DNA of 50,662 bases from an uncultured Veillonella sp. (lineage in GTDB: Bacteria; Bacillota; Negativicutes; Veillonellales; Veillonellaceae). Numbering within the stretch: position 1 is the stretch's first letter; each line of letters opens with the position of its first letter. The stretch spans positions 1 through 50,662 of the forward strand of contig UQVF01000007.1 of the NCBI GenBank assembly GCA_900544365.1, given 5' to 3'. Positions 25,237 through 34,551 of the stretch are shown one piece after another. The notes below the pieces were generated by a model. It worked only from the letters and a program-made list of their open reading frames with translations, had not been told where the DNA came from and ran no database searches. Made by a program: the position numbers and the translations under genes.

Positions 25237-26751
25237 ATGAAACGTTGGTTAGTGCTAGCAATGACATTGATTGTTGCCTTAGGCTTATTGGCTGGATGCG
25301 GTTCAGACACTAGTAAAAGTGGCAAGCATGCAGGCTTAGGTTTATTCTGGTTTGGGGAAACGTTAGACCCAACGCATGAATGGGATGCGTGGACATTGAC
25401 TCGTATTGGTGCCGGTGAAACATTAGCGACAGTAGACAAAGATATGACATTCCAACCACAATTGGCAGATTCTTGGGAAAATGTGGATCCATTGACTTGG
25501 AAATTCCATATCCGTGAAAATGTAAAATTCCATAATGGGGTTGTGATGACTCCAGATATGGTGAAAGCATCCATCGAAAGAACCATTGCTAACAGCAAAC
25601 GCTCTAAAGATGCCATCAAAATTGAAAGTATCACGGTGAATGGTCAAAACTTGATTTTCAAAACAACAGAGCCAAATGCGCATTTATTGGCAGACTTAAC
25701 AGAACCTGCTTTTGTTATCGTGGATGTTGCAGACACAAAAGATATGGAAAATGCACCAATCTTAACAGGTCCTTACAAAATTGTGAAACATACGAAACAA
25801 GAAGAAATTCAACTAGAACAACATAAAGAGTATTGGGGTGGCACACCTGGTTTAGATACGTTAACAGTTAAAAATATCGAAGACAACAGCAAACGTGCTA
25901 TGGCATTACAATCTAAAGAAGTAGATATTATTCAAAAAGTAGATGGTGCTAACCGTGGCTTATTCGAAAATAAAGACTACAACTTGTTAGAAGTAGCGGG
26001 TGTTCGTACACACATGTTACAAATCAACATGAAAGAAGGTTCTCCATTAGCGAATACAATGGTGCGTGCAGCTATCTCTTATATGATCGACTACGAAGGA
26101 TTAGCAAAAGCATTGGGTAATGGTGCTATTCCAGGAGGCGCTACATTCCCTCCAACAGCGAACTTAGGTTTCGATAGCTTACCAAACAAACAACATCTAG
26201 ACTTGGCAAAAGCAGATGAATTGTTAAAACAAGCTGGTTACACAAAAGAGGGCGATGTATACACAAAAGATGGTCAACCATTGCAATTAACTATGGGTGT
26301 ATGGGGTAAAGACACTGTATCCTATGAAAAGATCCAATCTGACTTAAAAGCTGCTGGTGTACAAGTAGAGTTAAAACGTGTACAAAGCGCTGACGATGTG
26401 TTGGGCAGTGCTACAGATACATTAACTATGGGTGAAAATAACTGGTCTACCTTAACAAGCAATGACCCATTCCGTTTCTTATCTGCTTTATTTGCAACAG
26501 GTACGAAAGCAAACCGTGGTGAGTACTCTAACCCTCGTGTAGATGCATTGTTGGACAAAATGACAAATACCTTTGATGCAGAAGAACGTCGTAATATTAC
26601 AAAAGAAGTCCAAAATATCTTAATTCAAGATAATGCGGCCTACTTCTTGTACTACCCAGTATCCTCTGTGGTAACAAGTAAACGCGTTCACAATGCACAA
26701 GCATTCCCAATTGATTACTATTTAATGACGAAGGATATTACTGTTGACTAA
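25237..26751 (+). CDS. ABC transporter substrate-binding lipoprotein (family 5), copy 1
   Basis: The 504-residue protein has a lipoprotein signal with lipobox LLAGC (Cys21) and is of the SBP_bac_5 type (nickel, dipeptide or oligopeptide). Landmarks are LADSWENVDPLTWKFHIRENVKFHNG and the C-terminal ANRGEYSNPRVDALL. It is anchored to the outer face of the cytoplasmic membrane and delivers ligand to the permeases at 28693-30437. Ribosome site aaaggagg. It is closely similar over its length to the protein encoded at 26944-28461. Its 5' flank is a remnant of the permease operon, so it was once the third gene of that operon. NikA-like nickel binding is possible but unproven. Confidence 0.9.
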   Translation: MKRWLVLAMTLIVALGLLAGCGSDTSKSGKHAGLGLFWFGETLDPTHEWDAWTLTRIGAGETLATVDKDMTFQPQLADSWENVDPLTWKFHIRENVKFHNGVVMTPDMVKASIERTIANSKRSKDAIKIESITVNGQNLIFKTTEPNAHLLADLTEPAFVIVDVADTKDMENAPILTGPYKIVKHTKQEEIQLEQHKEYWGGTPGLDTLTVKNIEDNSKRAMALQSKEVDIIQKVDGANRGLFENKDYNLLEVAGVRTHMLQINMKEGSPLANTMVRAAISYMIDYEGLAKALGNGAIPGGATFPPTANLGFDSLPNKQHLDLAKADELLKQAGYTKEGDVYTKDGQPLQLTMGVWGKDTVSYEKIQSDLKAAGVQVELKRVQSADDVLGSATDTLTMGENNWSTLTSNDPFRFLSALFATGTKANRGEYSNPRVDALLDKMTNTFDAEERRNITKEVQNILIQDNAAYFLYYPVSSVVTSKRVHNAQAFPIDYYLMTKDITVD

Positions 26752-26807
26752 ATATCGAAGTAAATTTTATTCATGATGTCCTTTTGATGAGAAACGTAAA
26801 ACTATAA

Positions 26808-26882
26808 AAAAAGAAACATAAGTGAGGCTACTTTGTTATACCTGAAATCAGTTTATCATGTATCTCACTTATGTTTCTTTTT
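26808..26882 (+). terminator. Bidirectional terminator between the two binding-protein genes
   Basis: AAAAAGAAACATAAGTGAG (26808-26826) and its complement (26864-26882) form a 19-bp perfect stem around 37 nt, between convergent genes. Confidence 0.85.
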
Positions 26883-26943
26883 ATTTTATTATAGTTACAT
26901 TTTGTACAGTTCTTATTTAAAAGAAACTGAATACAGTATACCT

Positions 26944-28461
26944 TTATTCTACAGTGGTGTCTTTTGTAATCACATAGTAGTCAATAGGGAATACTTTCAC
27001 ATTTTTTACTCGTTTTGTTGTTACTACATTGGCACTTGGATAGTATAAGAAATAACCAGCGCTATCTTCTAGCAACACATTTTGAATATCCTTGACAATC
27101 GCTGTGCGTTCTTCTTCGTTAAATGTAGTTGTCATTTTATTAATTAACTCATCAACCTTCGGATTCGAATAGTCTCCACGATTGGATTTGGCACCACTTT
27201 TGAAAGCTAGGCTAAGGAACCAATATGGATCATTTGTGGACATTGTTACCCAGTTTGTTTCTCCCATATCGAAACCATTAGGAGCTAACGTTAGTAATTC
27301 ATCAGGACCTTGTACACGTTTTAATTCGACTTCAACACCAGCTTGTTTTAAATCATCTTGAAGTTTTTCGTAAACGCTACTATCTTTACCAAAAAGAGCT
27401 AACACTAAGTGTAATGGTTTGCCATCTTTCATGTAGGTAGCACCTTGTTTTGTGTAACCAGCTTGTTTTAGTAATGCATCTGCTTTAGCTAAATCTTTAT
27501 GTTGTTTATCTTTTAGTTCATCAAAGCCTAGGTTGGCTGTTGGAGGGAATGGCGCACCTCCAGTAACGGCACCATTACCGATTACTTTTGCTAATGCATC
27601 ATAATCGATCATATTTGCGATAGCTGCTCGTACGGTTGGATTTGATAATACATTGCCTTCACGGACATTCAACTGTAGCATATATGTGCGAACCCCTGCG
27701 GACTCAATGATGTTATAATCACCCTTTTCAAATAAACTTCGATTAGCACTATCTACCTTTTGGATCATATCTACATCTTTAGACTGTAGAGCCATAGCAC
27801 GTTTATTATTATCTTCTAGATCTTTAACTGTTAAAGAATCTAAAGCAGGTGTTCCACCCCAGTATTCTTTGAACTGATCCAACTGAATTTCTTCTTTTTT
27901 TGTATGTTTTACAATTTTGTAAGGACCAGTCAAAATTGGCGTATTATCCATATCTGTTGTACCTTGTACATCTACGATGACAAAAGCAGGCTCAGTTAAA
28001 CTAGCTAGTAAATCAACATTTGGTTCTGTTGTTTTAATAATTAGATTTTGACCATCCACTGTAATAGAGTCTATCTTTACAGCTTCTTTGGAACGCTTGC
28101 TTTCGGCGATTGTACGTTCAATAGATGCTTTTACCGCCGTAGGTGTCATCATAGAACCATTATGGAATTTTACATTTTCACGAATATGGAATTTCCATGT
28201 TAAAGGATCCACCACTTCCCAGGAATCGGCTAACTGAGGTTCAAATTTCATATCTGAACTTACCGTTGCTAACGTTTCACCGGCACCGATTCGTGTCAAT
28301 GTCCAAGCATCCCATTCATGTGTAGGGTTCAATGTTTCACCAAACCAATATAAACCAAGATTCAAATGCTTGCCATTTTTGCTTGATTCATCAGAACCAC
28401 AGCCAGCAATTAAACCGATAGCAACAAACAGCGTCATTGCTAGTGCAACCCATTTTTTCAT
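26944..28461 (-). CDS. ABC transporter substrate-binding lipoprotein (family 5), copy 2
   Basis: The 505-residue paralogue of the protein at 25237 faces it. It has lipobox LIAGC, the same fold landmarks (LADSWEVVDPLTWKFHIREN, SNRGDYSNPKVDELI) and a C-terminus ending TKDTTVE. Ribosome site aaggagg. The promoter lies in the AT-rich region at 28470-28560. It probably shares the permeases with copy 1 but may differ in ligand preference, since residues in the middle of the protein diverge most. Confidence 0.9.
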   Translation of the reverse strand: MKKWVALAMTLFVAIGLIAGCGSDESSKNGKHLNLGLYWFGETLNPTHEWDAWTLTRIGAGETLATVSSDMKFEPQLADSWEVVDPLTWKFHIRENVKFHNGSMMTPTAVKASIERTIAESKRSKEAVKIDSITVDGQNLIIKTTEPNVDLLASLTEPAFVIVDVQGTTDMDNTPILTGPYKIVKHTKKEEIQLDQFKEYWGGTPALDSLTVKDLEDNNKRAMALQSKDVDMIQKVDSANRSLFEKGDYNIIESAGVRTYMLQLNVREGNVLSNPTVRAAIANMIDYDALAKVIGNGAVTGGAPFPPTANLGFDELKDKQHKDLAKADALLKQAGYTKQGATYMKDGKPLHLVLALFGKDSSVYEKLQDDLKQAGVEVELKRVQGPDELLTLAPNGFDMGETNWVTMSTNDPYWFLSLAFKSGAKSNRGDYSNPKVDELINKMTTTFNEEERTAIVKDIQNVLLEDSAGYFLYYPSANVVTTKRVKNVKVFPIDYYVITKDTTVE

Positions 28462-28623
28462 ATATCCTCCTTATAAAAAACTTAAGAATAACTATAGTAT
28501 ACTGTATTTTTCTATAAAAGACAATAATTCTCATAAAAGTGAATATATATTGGAAGTGTATAAGTTGCTAAATGCTTTTACAATTATATATTTAATCACA
28601 CAGAAGGAATAAAATTAAATTGT

Positions 28624-28690
28624 TATATTTACAAAGAGGGGTCCTATCCTATATACTTTAATAGAGAATGTATATAAGAAAGGTGGATTG
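28624..28690 (+). promoter_or_regulatory. Promoter and leader of the ABC permease operon
   Basis: TTTACA - 18 nt - TATACT, followed by a partial palindrome (CTATATAC...GTATATA) overlapping the -10 and start region. The same arrangement stands before the copy-1 binding protein (CCTATATACT...AGTATATATAGG, 25129-25157), where the palindrome is better. A shared operator is likely; the regulator is unknown. Confidence 0.55.
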
Positions 28691-28692
28691 AT

Positions 28693-29631
28693 ATGGTACG
28701 GGTATTATTATATAAATTGGCATCTATGGTAGGTGTATTATTGGCAGTCACATTGGGAACGTTTCTCTTAATGCAAATGTCTTCTGTAGATCCAGTGTCG
28801 GCACGGTTTTATCTGCAAGGTATGACGCCAGATCCTACTATAGTGGAACAAATTCGACAAGAGTTAGGCCTTAATGACCCTTGGTATATACAATATGGTC
28901 GTTGGTTGTGGCAAATGTTACATGGAGATTTTGGGCAGTCTATCTTCCTGAATGTGCCCGTTGTAGATTTGTTGCAAAGTGCTTTGCCAAGGACCTTATC
29001 CTTGGTGGCGGTTTCCATCGGTTTAGGCAGTATCCTATCGATAGGTTTAGGAGGACTGGCAGCGCATTATAAAGATACTTGGATCGATTATGTGGTGCGT
29101 ATAGTATCATTTCTAGCATTGGCAGTACCAGCATTTTGGGTAGGATTGTTGTTATTATATGCGCTAGCTGTGAAGATTCCTATTTTCTCTGTGACAAATA
29201 CGAAGGGGTTAAGTGCTTACGTGTTGCCGAGTATTACCTTGGCGATTTGGTTTTGTGGCTTATACATTCGTCGCGTTCGCAACGCAGTGGTGCAAGCGTA
29301 TGCATCGTTGCCGGTGATAGGGGCAAAAACGATGGGTATACGTACTGCATATATCTATCGTGATTACATCATTCCTCAAGTACGCCTTGTGCTGTTATCC
29401 ATGTTAGGGATTACGACCGGCGCTATGTTGGGCGGTTCTGCAGTGATTGAAACGGTATTTTCTGTCAAAGGGATGGGCCAACTCATGGTGCATGGTATTA
29501 TTAGTCGTGATTATATTGTGATACAAAGTTATATCGTATGGATTTCTCTAGTCTATGTGGTGGTCAATACATCGGTGGATATATGGATGTACTTACTTCA
29601 TCCCGAAAGAAGATATGGAGGGCGCCCATGA
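28693..29631 (+). CDS. ABC transporter permease 1 (NikB/DppB-like)
   Basis: The 312-residue inner-membrane permease has six predicted helices. The N-terminal VLLAVTLGTFLLMQMSSVDP and LGLNDPWYIQYGRWL, and the coupling-loop region TMGIRTAYIYRDYIIPQVRL, are typical of the DppB/NikB family. Ribosome site aaaggtgg. Its stop overlaps the next start (ATGA). Confidence 0.88.
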   Translation: MVRVLLYKLASMVGVLLAVTLGTFLLMQMSSVDPVSARFYLQGMTPDPTIVEQIRQELGLNDPWYIQYGRWLWQMLHGDFGQSIFLNVPVVDLLQSALPRTLSLVAVSIGLGSILSIGLGGLAAHYKDTWIDYVVRIVSFLALAVPAFWVGLLLLYALAVKIPIFSVTNTKGLSAYVLPSITLAIWFCGLYIRRVRNAVVQAYASLPVIGAKTMGIRTAYIYRDYIIPQVRLVLLSMLGITTGAMLGGSAVIETVFSVKGMGQLMVHGIISRDYIVIQSYIVWISLVYVVVNTSVDIWMYLLHPERRYGGRP

Positions 29632-30437
29632 TTCGTGTATGGAAACAAGATAAGGTGCTCTTAGGGGCCATTTTACTGACTATACTTTGGATAGGACTTT
29701 TTCTATTTGGTTCTCAGTTAGCTCCCTTTGACCCTAATGATACAAATTTAGGGGCTAGATTACAAGATATAAGTGCAACGCATTTATTAGGTACGGACCA
29801 ATTGGGGCGTGATGTACTTTCACGGATATTATGGGGCGGACAAGATTCGTTGTTCATAGCCATATCCATCATTGCTATTAGCAGTATCATTGGCATTTGT
29901 ATCGGTGGTTTGCTAAGTATGAGTCCTTGGTATATTGATGAATTGGGATCTCGTTGCATCGATATGATACTAGGGTTCCCTAGCATGATCGTGGCTATTG
30001 CCTGCATCGGTATATTGGGGCCGTCTGTGGAAAATATTATCATTTCACTGTGCCTAACTCGTTGGGCAGAATACGCAAAGATTACGCGGAACTTGGTGAA
30101 TTTGGAAAAACAAGCACAATATGTGGTTGTAGCACGTATGTCTGGGGCGTCCTTGTGGCGCATTATCCGTCGCTACATGATTCCCAATCTTCGAGGAACT
30201 CTATTGTTGGTCATCATTCAACATATGGGGGACACGATTATTACGGTGGCAAGCTTTTCCTTGATCGGCATTGGCGTACAACCGCCTACACCAGAATGGG
30301 GTGCTATCTTGCTGAATGCTCGAGATTTCTTGCAAACAGCGCCTTGGCTGTTAATCTATCCAGGGTTAGCAATTTTTATCACTGTTGTGTTATTAAATTA
30401 CATTAGTGATGCCTTACAAGATGGTAGGCATGTGTAA
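29628..30437 (+). CDS. ABC transporter permease 2 (NikC/DppC-like)
   Basis: The 269-residue partner permease has LAPFDPNDTNLGARLQDISATHLLGTDQLGRDVLSRILWGG, the DppC/NikC signature, and the coupling motif VARMSGASLWRIIRRYMIPNL (each in shorter pieces). The ATG at 29628 is chosen because ggagg stands 8 nt upstream and it overlaps the stop of permease 1. The last codons (SDALQDGRHV) are the segment duplicated as a remnant at 25170-25226. Confidence 0.88.
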   Translation: MIRVWKQDKVLLGAILLTILWIGLFLFGSQLAPFDPNDTNLGARLQDISATHLLGTDQLGRDVLSRILWGGQDSLFIAISIIAISSIIGICIGGLLSMSPWYIDELGSRCIDMILGFPSMIVAIACIGILGPSVENIIISLCLTRWAEYAKITRNLVNLEKQAQYVVVARMSGASLWRIIRRYMIPNLRGTLLLVIIQHMGDTIITVASFSLIGIGVQPPTPEWGAILLNARDFLQTAPWLLIYPGLAIFITVVLLNYISDALQDGRHV

Positions 30438-30451
30438 AGGGCGAAATAGTA

Positions 30452-30500
30452 GCCCCAATTTGATTCTTATGTAATGACAAAGGATAGTACCATTGACTAA
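30452..30500 (+). pseudogene. Remnant of a binding-protein gene 3' end
   Basis: Between permease 2 and the first ATPase, the sequence ccccaatttgattcttatgt, atgacaaaggatagtaccat and tgactaa matches the last 15 codons of the binding-protein gene at 26706-26751 (PIDYYLMTKDITVD), with a 1-nt insertion. A complete binding-protein gene once lay here and was deleted. The TTG start of the ATPase lies inside this remnant, overlapping the old stop codon. Confidence 0.8.
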
Positions 30501-31263
30501 TACAGATTTAGTAAGCGTAGACAATTTATCCGTCTCTTACGATGGAGTAAAGGTCGTGAAAGAGGTATCTTTCACGTTAAAACAGAATGAAACCTTTGCC
30601 ATCATTGGTGAAAGTGGGTCCGGAAAATCTACTGTAGCGAAAGCTCTCTTAGGTTTGTTAGAACAGGCAGACCTAACGGGAGCCATCCACTATGGGGGAG
30701 ATAACTTGCTCACTTATGGACCTAAAGAATGGCAGGGTGTACGTGGTGTACATATAGCCATGATTTATCAAAATCCAGGTAATTATTTAAACCCATTCAA
30801 ACGCATTGGAGAGCAGATGAAAGTAATCTTAGACTCCCATGGAAAGGCCTATGATGAAGGCGATATTTTGAATCTGCTAGAGGCTGTTTCCTTACCACGA
30901 GGAAAGGCATTGCTTGAGTCCTATCCATTTCAACTGAGTGGGGGCATGCAACAGCGTGTGGCCATCGTTATGAGTTTACTCATACATCCACAACTACTGA
31001 TTGCAGATGAACCGACTAGCGCTCTTGATGTATTGGTGCAACAGGATATTGTGAAAGTCCTAGAAGAGGTGCAACAGCGATTGCAGAATACGTTGCTGTT
31101 TATCACACACAATATTCAGATAGCCCGTAGATTGGCGGATCGCGTAGGCATTATGCATGAAGGTGTGTTAGTGGAAATCGGTAAGACCGAAGAGGTTTTA
31201 TTAAATCCGCAACATGAATATACGAAACTACTTTTACAGTCCTTGCAGGAGGTGAAAGTATGA
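30493..31263 (+). CDS. ABC transporter ATPase 1 (NikD/DppD-like)
   Basis: The 256-residue ATPase has Walker A GESGSGKST, signature LSGGMQQRVAIVMS, Walker B LLIADEPTSALD and H-loop ITHN. The TTG start follows aagga at 9 nt; no better ATG exists upstream in frame. The short tail lacks the oligopeptide-type C-terminal cluster domain of DppD/OppD, closer to NikD. Its stop overlaps the next start. Confidence 0.87.
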   Translation: MTNTDLVSVDNLSVSYDGVKVVKEVSFTLKQNETFAIIGESGSGKSTVAKALLGLLEQADLTGAIHYGGDNLLTYGPKEWQGVRGVHIAMIYQNPGNYLNPFKRIGEQMKVILDSHGKAYDEGDILNLLEAVSLPRGKALLESYPFQLSGGMQQRVAIVMSLLIHPQLLIADEPTSALDVLVQQDIVKVLEEVQQRLQNTLLFITHNIQIARRLADRVGIMHEGVLVEIGKTEEVLLNPQHEYTKLLLQSLQEVKV

Positions 31264-32009
31264 TACTAGAAGTTCAGGGCGTCAGCAAACTATATACCCG
31301 CAAAGGGGAAACGGTGACAGCACTGCAAGATGTGAGTTTGTCCGTGCAAGAACGAGAGCGTATTGGAATTGCGGGTGGCAGTGGATCTGGTAAAAGTACC
31401 TTGTTGCGATTACTGTCCTTGCAAGAAGAGCCAACTTCAGGGAACCTTTCTTTGTTTGGAAAATCTATTTCCCAATGGAAAGGAAATGAGAGAGAGCTCT
31501 ATCGTTCCTTGCAAGTGATGTTCCAAAACTCCTTTCATAGCATTAGCCCTCGCATGGCAGTAGGTGAATTTATGCTAGAGCCTTGCGTGAATTTTGGGAT
31601 AGGCACAAAACAAGAGGTGAAAGAGCGCTGTGAATGGTGGCTTTCAAAGGTGGGATTGGATACATCGGTGTGGAAGAAATACCGCCATGAATTGAGCGGA
31701 GGCCAGTTACAGCGATTGGTTTTAGCCCGCATGATGGCAGTCGGGGCTGAACTTGTCTTATTTGATGAGCCGACGAGTGCCCTCGATGTGTGCAATCAAG
31801 CGAGGGTCATCGAATTGATTCAAGATGTTTACGAAGAGCAACCGTTTACCTATGTGTTCGTCAGCCATGACCTAGGCGTTTTGCAAACTCTCACCGATCG
31901 TATTATTGTGATGAAAGAAGGTGCGATTGTAGAAACCTTGGCATCAAAAGATTTGGGATTGGCAACGCATCCGTATACACAACAATTATTGGCAGCTAGC
32001 CGTGGATAA
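31260..32009 (+). CDS. ABC transporter ATPase 2 (NikE/DppF-like)
   Basis: The 249-residue partner ATPase has Walker A GGSGSGKSTLLRL, signature LSGGQLQRLVLARM, Walker B LVLFDEPTSALD and H-loop VSHDLG. Ribosome site caggagg inside the preceding gene, 4-nt overlap. It completes a heterodimeric nucleotide-binding unit for the permeases at 28693-30437. Confidence 0.88.
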   Translation: MILEVQGVSKLYTRKGETVTALQDVSLSVQERERIGIAGGSGSGKSTLLRLLSLQEEPTSGNLSLFGKSISQWKGNERELYRSLQVMFQNSFHSISPRMAVGEFMLEPCVNFGIGTKQEVKERCEWWLSKVGLDTSVWKKYRHELSGGQLQRLVLARMMAVGAELVLFDEPTSALDVCNQARVIELIQDVYEEQPFTYVFVSHDLGVLQTLTDRIIVMKEGAIVETLASKDLGLATHPYTQQLLAASRG

Positions 32010-32035
32010 ATGGCTATTGCCTATAAAGTGGCAAA

Positions 32036-32078
32036 GACCGCAACAGTTTCTTAGTGGAGAAAGTGTTGCGGTTTTTTG
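32036..32078 (+). terminator. Terminator of the ABC operon
   Basis: CCGCAACA (32038-32045) pairs with TGTTGCGG (32064-32071), with inner TTTC/GAAA pairing, followed by TTTTTT. Confidence 0.88.
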
Positions 32079-32121
32079 TGTTGTATGGCTTTAACCCAAG
32101 TGCATCTACATAAAAATTGCC

Positions 32122-32198
32122 TTAGTGATAGGGGGCATCGTAAGAATCCTTACAGGGAGTGAATGTAAATATTGGGGTTAGTGATAGCATGAATCGTA
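32122..32198 (+). promoter_or_regulatory. Direct repeats upstream of the ECF operon
   Basis: TTAGTGATAG..CATCGTAA (32122-32143) recurs as TTAGTGATAG.GAATCGTAA (32178-32198), 56 nt apart, just upstream of a TATAAT at about 32207. They could be operator half-sites or decayed duplicates. No known riboswitch was recognised. Confidence 0.35.
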
Positions 32199-32266
32199 AA
32201 AAAATAGTATAATTGTATTTTAGAATATACGATATAAGTGCTATAGAAATATATAGGGAGGATGGA

Positions 32267-33733
32267 ATGAAAGAAATCAAAGATGTGTCGAAACTGAGTT
32301 ATACCCATGTGCAGGGTGGTCAGTTTCGTTGGATAACGGTAAGTACTATCATGCTAGCCTTGGGAACGATTCTGCATGCAGTATCCCCAAGTGTGGCAGG
32401 GGTAACGCCAAACTGGACCATAGCTACTTATTGTGTAGCTATCAACTTAACGCGACCAACCCTTAGACAAAGTTTGGGTATTGGTTTGGTAGCCGCCTTG
32501 ATCAATGTATTCACATCAAAATCAGCATTGCCATATGGCAACCTGATTAGTGAGCCTTTGGGGGCTTTCACATGTGCCGTATTAGTGCATTACATTTCTA
32601 ATCTAAAAATTGGTAAGTTAAATTTGATGCCTATATTGAGCGCTTTCATCAGTACTGTGGCGTCTGGTGGAGCCTTCATTACTTGCTTGTACCTCGTGTT
32701 AGGTTTGCCGAGCAATGTGTATTGGAATGCCATGTGGCCTTTAGTATTAATGGTGGCCCTTTGTAATGCCGTAGTGGCACCATTCCTGTACATTCCGGCG
32801 CAAAAATTGTTGGCTCGCCAAACTGTAAAAGGACAACAATTAACGGACAGCAGTGATCACAGTGATTTACACATTGTACCATCCGTGAAAGCTCCTATCG
32901 TCATCGATCATATGAGTTATCGCTATGGAAATCAAACGAAATATGCCGTGAAAGACATCAACTTAGTTGTGAACGAAGGAGATTTTCTTGTTATTACAGG
33001 ACCAGCAGGTTGTGGTAAATCTACTATTTGTATGGCTATGGCAGGGGCTGTGCCTAAGTTTTACGGTGGTACTATGGAAGGGATGGTATTCATCAATGGT
33101 AAAGCGGTGACACAATTAGAGATTCCAGACGTAGCCGATGATATCGGTATTGTCTTAGCTGACTACGATACACAATTAGTAACAATGACGGTAGCAGAAG
33201 AAGTAGCCTTTGCCCTAGAAAACCGTGGTTATACGGCGGAAGCTATCGAAGAACGTACGGCTATCGTATTAGACCAAGTGGGATTGACGGGCTTAGAAGA
33301 CCGCAATGTGTATAGCTTATCTGGTGGTCAACGCCAGCGATTAGCGATCGCCTCTGTACTAGCGGTAAACCCATCTATCTTAGTATTAGATGAACCGACT
33401 AGTTCCTTGGATCCAGAAGGAACTGATGAGCTGTATCGCTTAGTAGGTTCCTTGAATCGTGACCATGGTATTACTGTAGTTGTTATCGACCACGATTTAC
33501 ATGCTGTATTGCCGTACGCAAATCGTATGGTATTAGTCGATGGCGGGGAGCTAAAAATCGATAGTTCCGTAGAAGATGTGTTGTCTTACATGTATGATAC
33601 AAATACCTATGTAGATGCATTACCATCCTTGTTTGTGACGTATAAATCATTAACAGCGAAAGGGATCGCCTTAGATACACCATGGTTGTCCTTGGAATCT
33701 GCTCAGTCTAGTTTGTTGAAAGGAGAACGCTAA
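32267..33733 (+). CDS. ECF transporter: S component fused to ATPase
   Basis: The 488-residue protein joins two modules of an energy-coupling-factor importer. Residues about 20-190 are a hydrophobic S-component-like domain (ITVSTIMLALGTILHAVSPS, PYGNLISEPLGAFTCAVLV, several helices). From about 215 an EcfA ATPase follows: Walker A GPAGCGKST, signature LSGGQRQRLAIAS, Walker B LVLDEPTSSLD. The ATG at 32267 is chosen because gggagg lies 6 nt upstream; an ATG at 32262 meets a stop after one codon. S components are usually separate proteins, so the fusion makes this a dedicated transporter. The substrate is not recognisable; vitamins, their precursors or metal ions are usual for the family. Confidence 0.82.
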   Translation: MKEIKDVSKLSYTHVQGGQFRWITVSTIMLALGTILHAVSPSVAGVTPNWTIATYCVAINLTRPTLRQSLGIGLVAALINVFTSKSALPYGNLISEPLGAFTCAVLVHYISNLKIGKLNLMPILSAFISTVASGGAFITCLYLVLGLPSNVYWNAMWPLVLMVALCNAVVAPFLYIPAQKLLARQTVKGQQLTDSSDHSDLHIVPSVKAPIVIDHMSYRYGNQTKYAVKDINLVVNEGDFLVITGPAGCGKSTICMAMAGAVPKFYGGTMEGMVFINGKAVTQLEIPDVADDIGIVLADYDTQLVTMTVAEEVAFALENRGYTAEAIEERTAIVLDQVGLTGLEDRNVYSLSGGQRQRLAIASVLAVNPSILVLDEPTSSLDPEGTDELYRLVGSLNRDHGITVVVIDHDLHAVLPYANRMVLVDGGELKIDSSVEDVLSYMYDTNTYVDALPSLFVTYKSLTAKGIALDTPWLSLESAQSSLLKGER

Positions 33734-33734
33734 T

Positions 33735-34541
33735 ATGTTGACAGTTGAAAATTTGCGCTTTTCCTATGTGCCAGGACAAGACATTATGAAAGATGTGACT
33801 TTCACCATTGGTAGTGGTGAGTTCATTACATTAGGTGGGCGTAATGGTTGTGGGAAAACGACAGTGACCCGTTTATTAGTCGGTTTAGAAACGCCAGTGG
33901 AAGGCAAGATTTCTTATGATGGCCGAGATATTACACATATGCCTACCTCTGAAAGAGGGCGTTTTATTGGCTATGTATTTCAACAACCAGATCGTCAAAT
34001 GTTCCGCCAAACCGTGGCAGAAGAGGTGGCATTTGGGCCTGAACAGTTGGGATATGATAAAGAAACCGTTCGTAGTATCGTGAAAGATGCGTTGGAACGA
34101 GTAGGCATTTCTCATTTAGCAGAATCCTATCCATTAGGCCTACGCCGTGGAGAAAAGCAACGGGTAGCTATCGCCTCTGCCTTGGCAATGCAATCGAAAT
34201 TGTTGATTCTTGATGAGCCAACGAGCGGTCAAGATGGAACGGAAACAAAGGAACTTTTGGTATTATTGCAAGAATTACAATCCCAAGGGTTGACCATATT
34301 ATTAATTACTCATGACATGGAAATTATGGCAGAATATTCTACACGAGTGATCATTATGGGATATGGCACGAAAGCCTTTGATGGACTCCCAGAAGAATTG
34401 TTTACAAATCGTGAGGATCTGTTGGAACTTGGTTTGACAAAACCACCAAGTGTGGTACTCAGTGAAACGGTGCCAGCCTTAGGATATTGTAAGTCTATGA
34501 AAGAGTTTGAACTGCGCTATGCAGAGTATGTGAAAGGTTAG
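33735..34541 (+). CDS. ecfA: ECF transporter ATPase
   Basis: The 268-residue ATPase has Walker A GGRNGCGKTT, Walker B LLILDEPTSGQDG and H-loop ITHDME. Its signature motif reads LGLRRGEKQRVAIAS, so LSGGQ is degenerate (LRRGE). In a heterodimer with the fused ATPase this would make one ATP site non-consensus, as in many asymmetric ABC pairs. It starts 1 nt after the preceding stop, with aaggag upstream. Confidence 0.88.
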   Translation: MLTVENLRFSYVPGQDIMKDVTFTIGSGEFITLGGRNGCGKTTVTRLLVGLETPVEGKISYDGRDITHMPTSERGRFIGYVFQQPDRQMFRQTVAEEVAFGPEQLGYDKETVRSIVKDALERVGISHLAESYPLGLRRGEKQRVAIASALAMQSKLLILDEPTSGQDGTETKELLVLLQELQSQGLTILLITHDMEIMAEYSTRVIIMGYGTKAFDGLPEELFTNREDLLELGLTKPPSVVLSETVPALGYCKSMKEFELRYAEYVKG

Positions 34542-34551
34542 GAGGAGACTG

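Noticed and set aside
26833..27048. 71-codon ORF between the binding-protein genes
   Set aside because: It lies inside the bidirectional terminator and the 3' end of the convergent gene.
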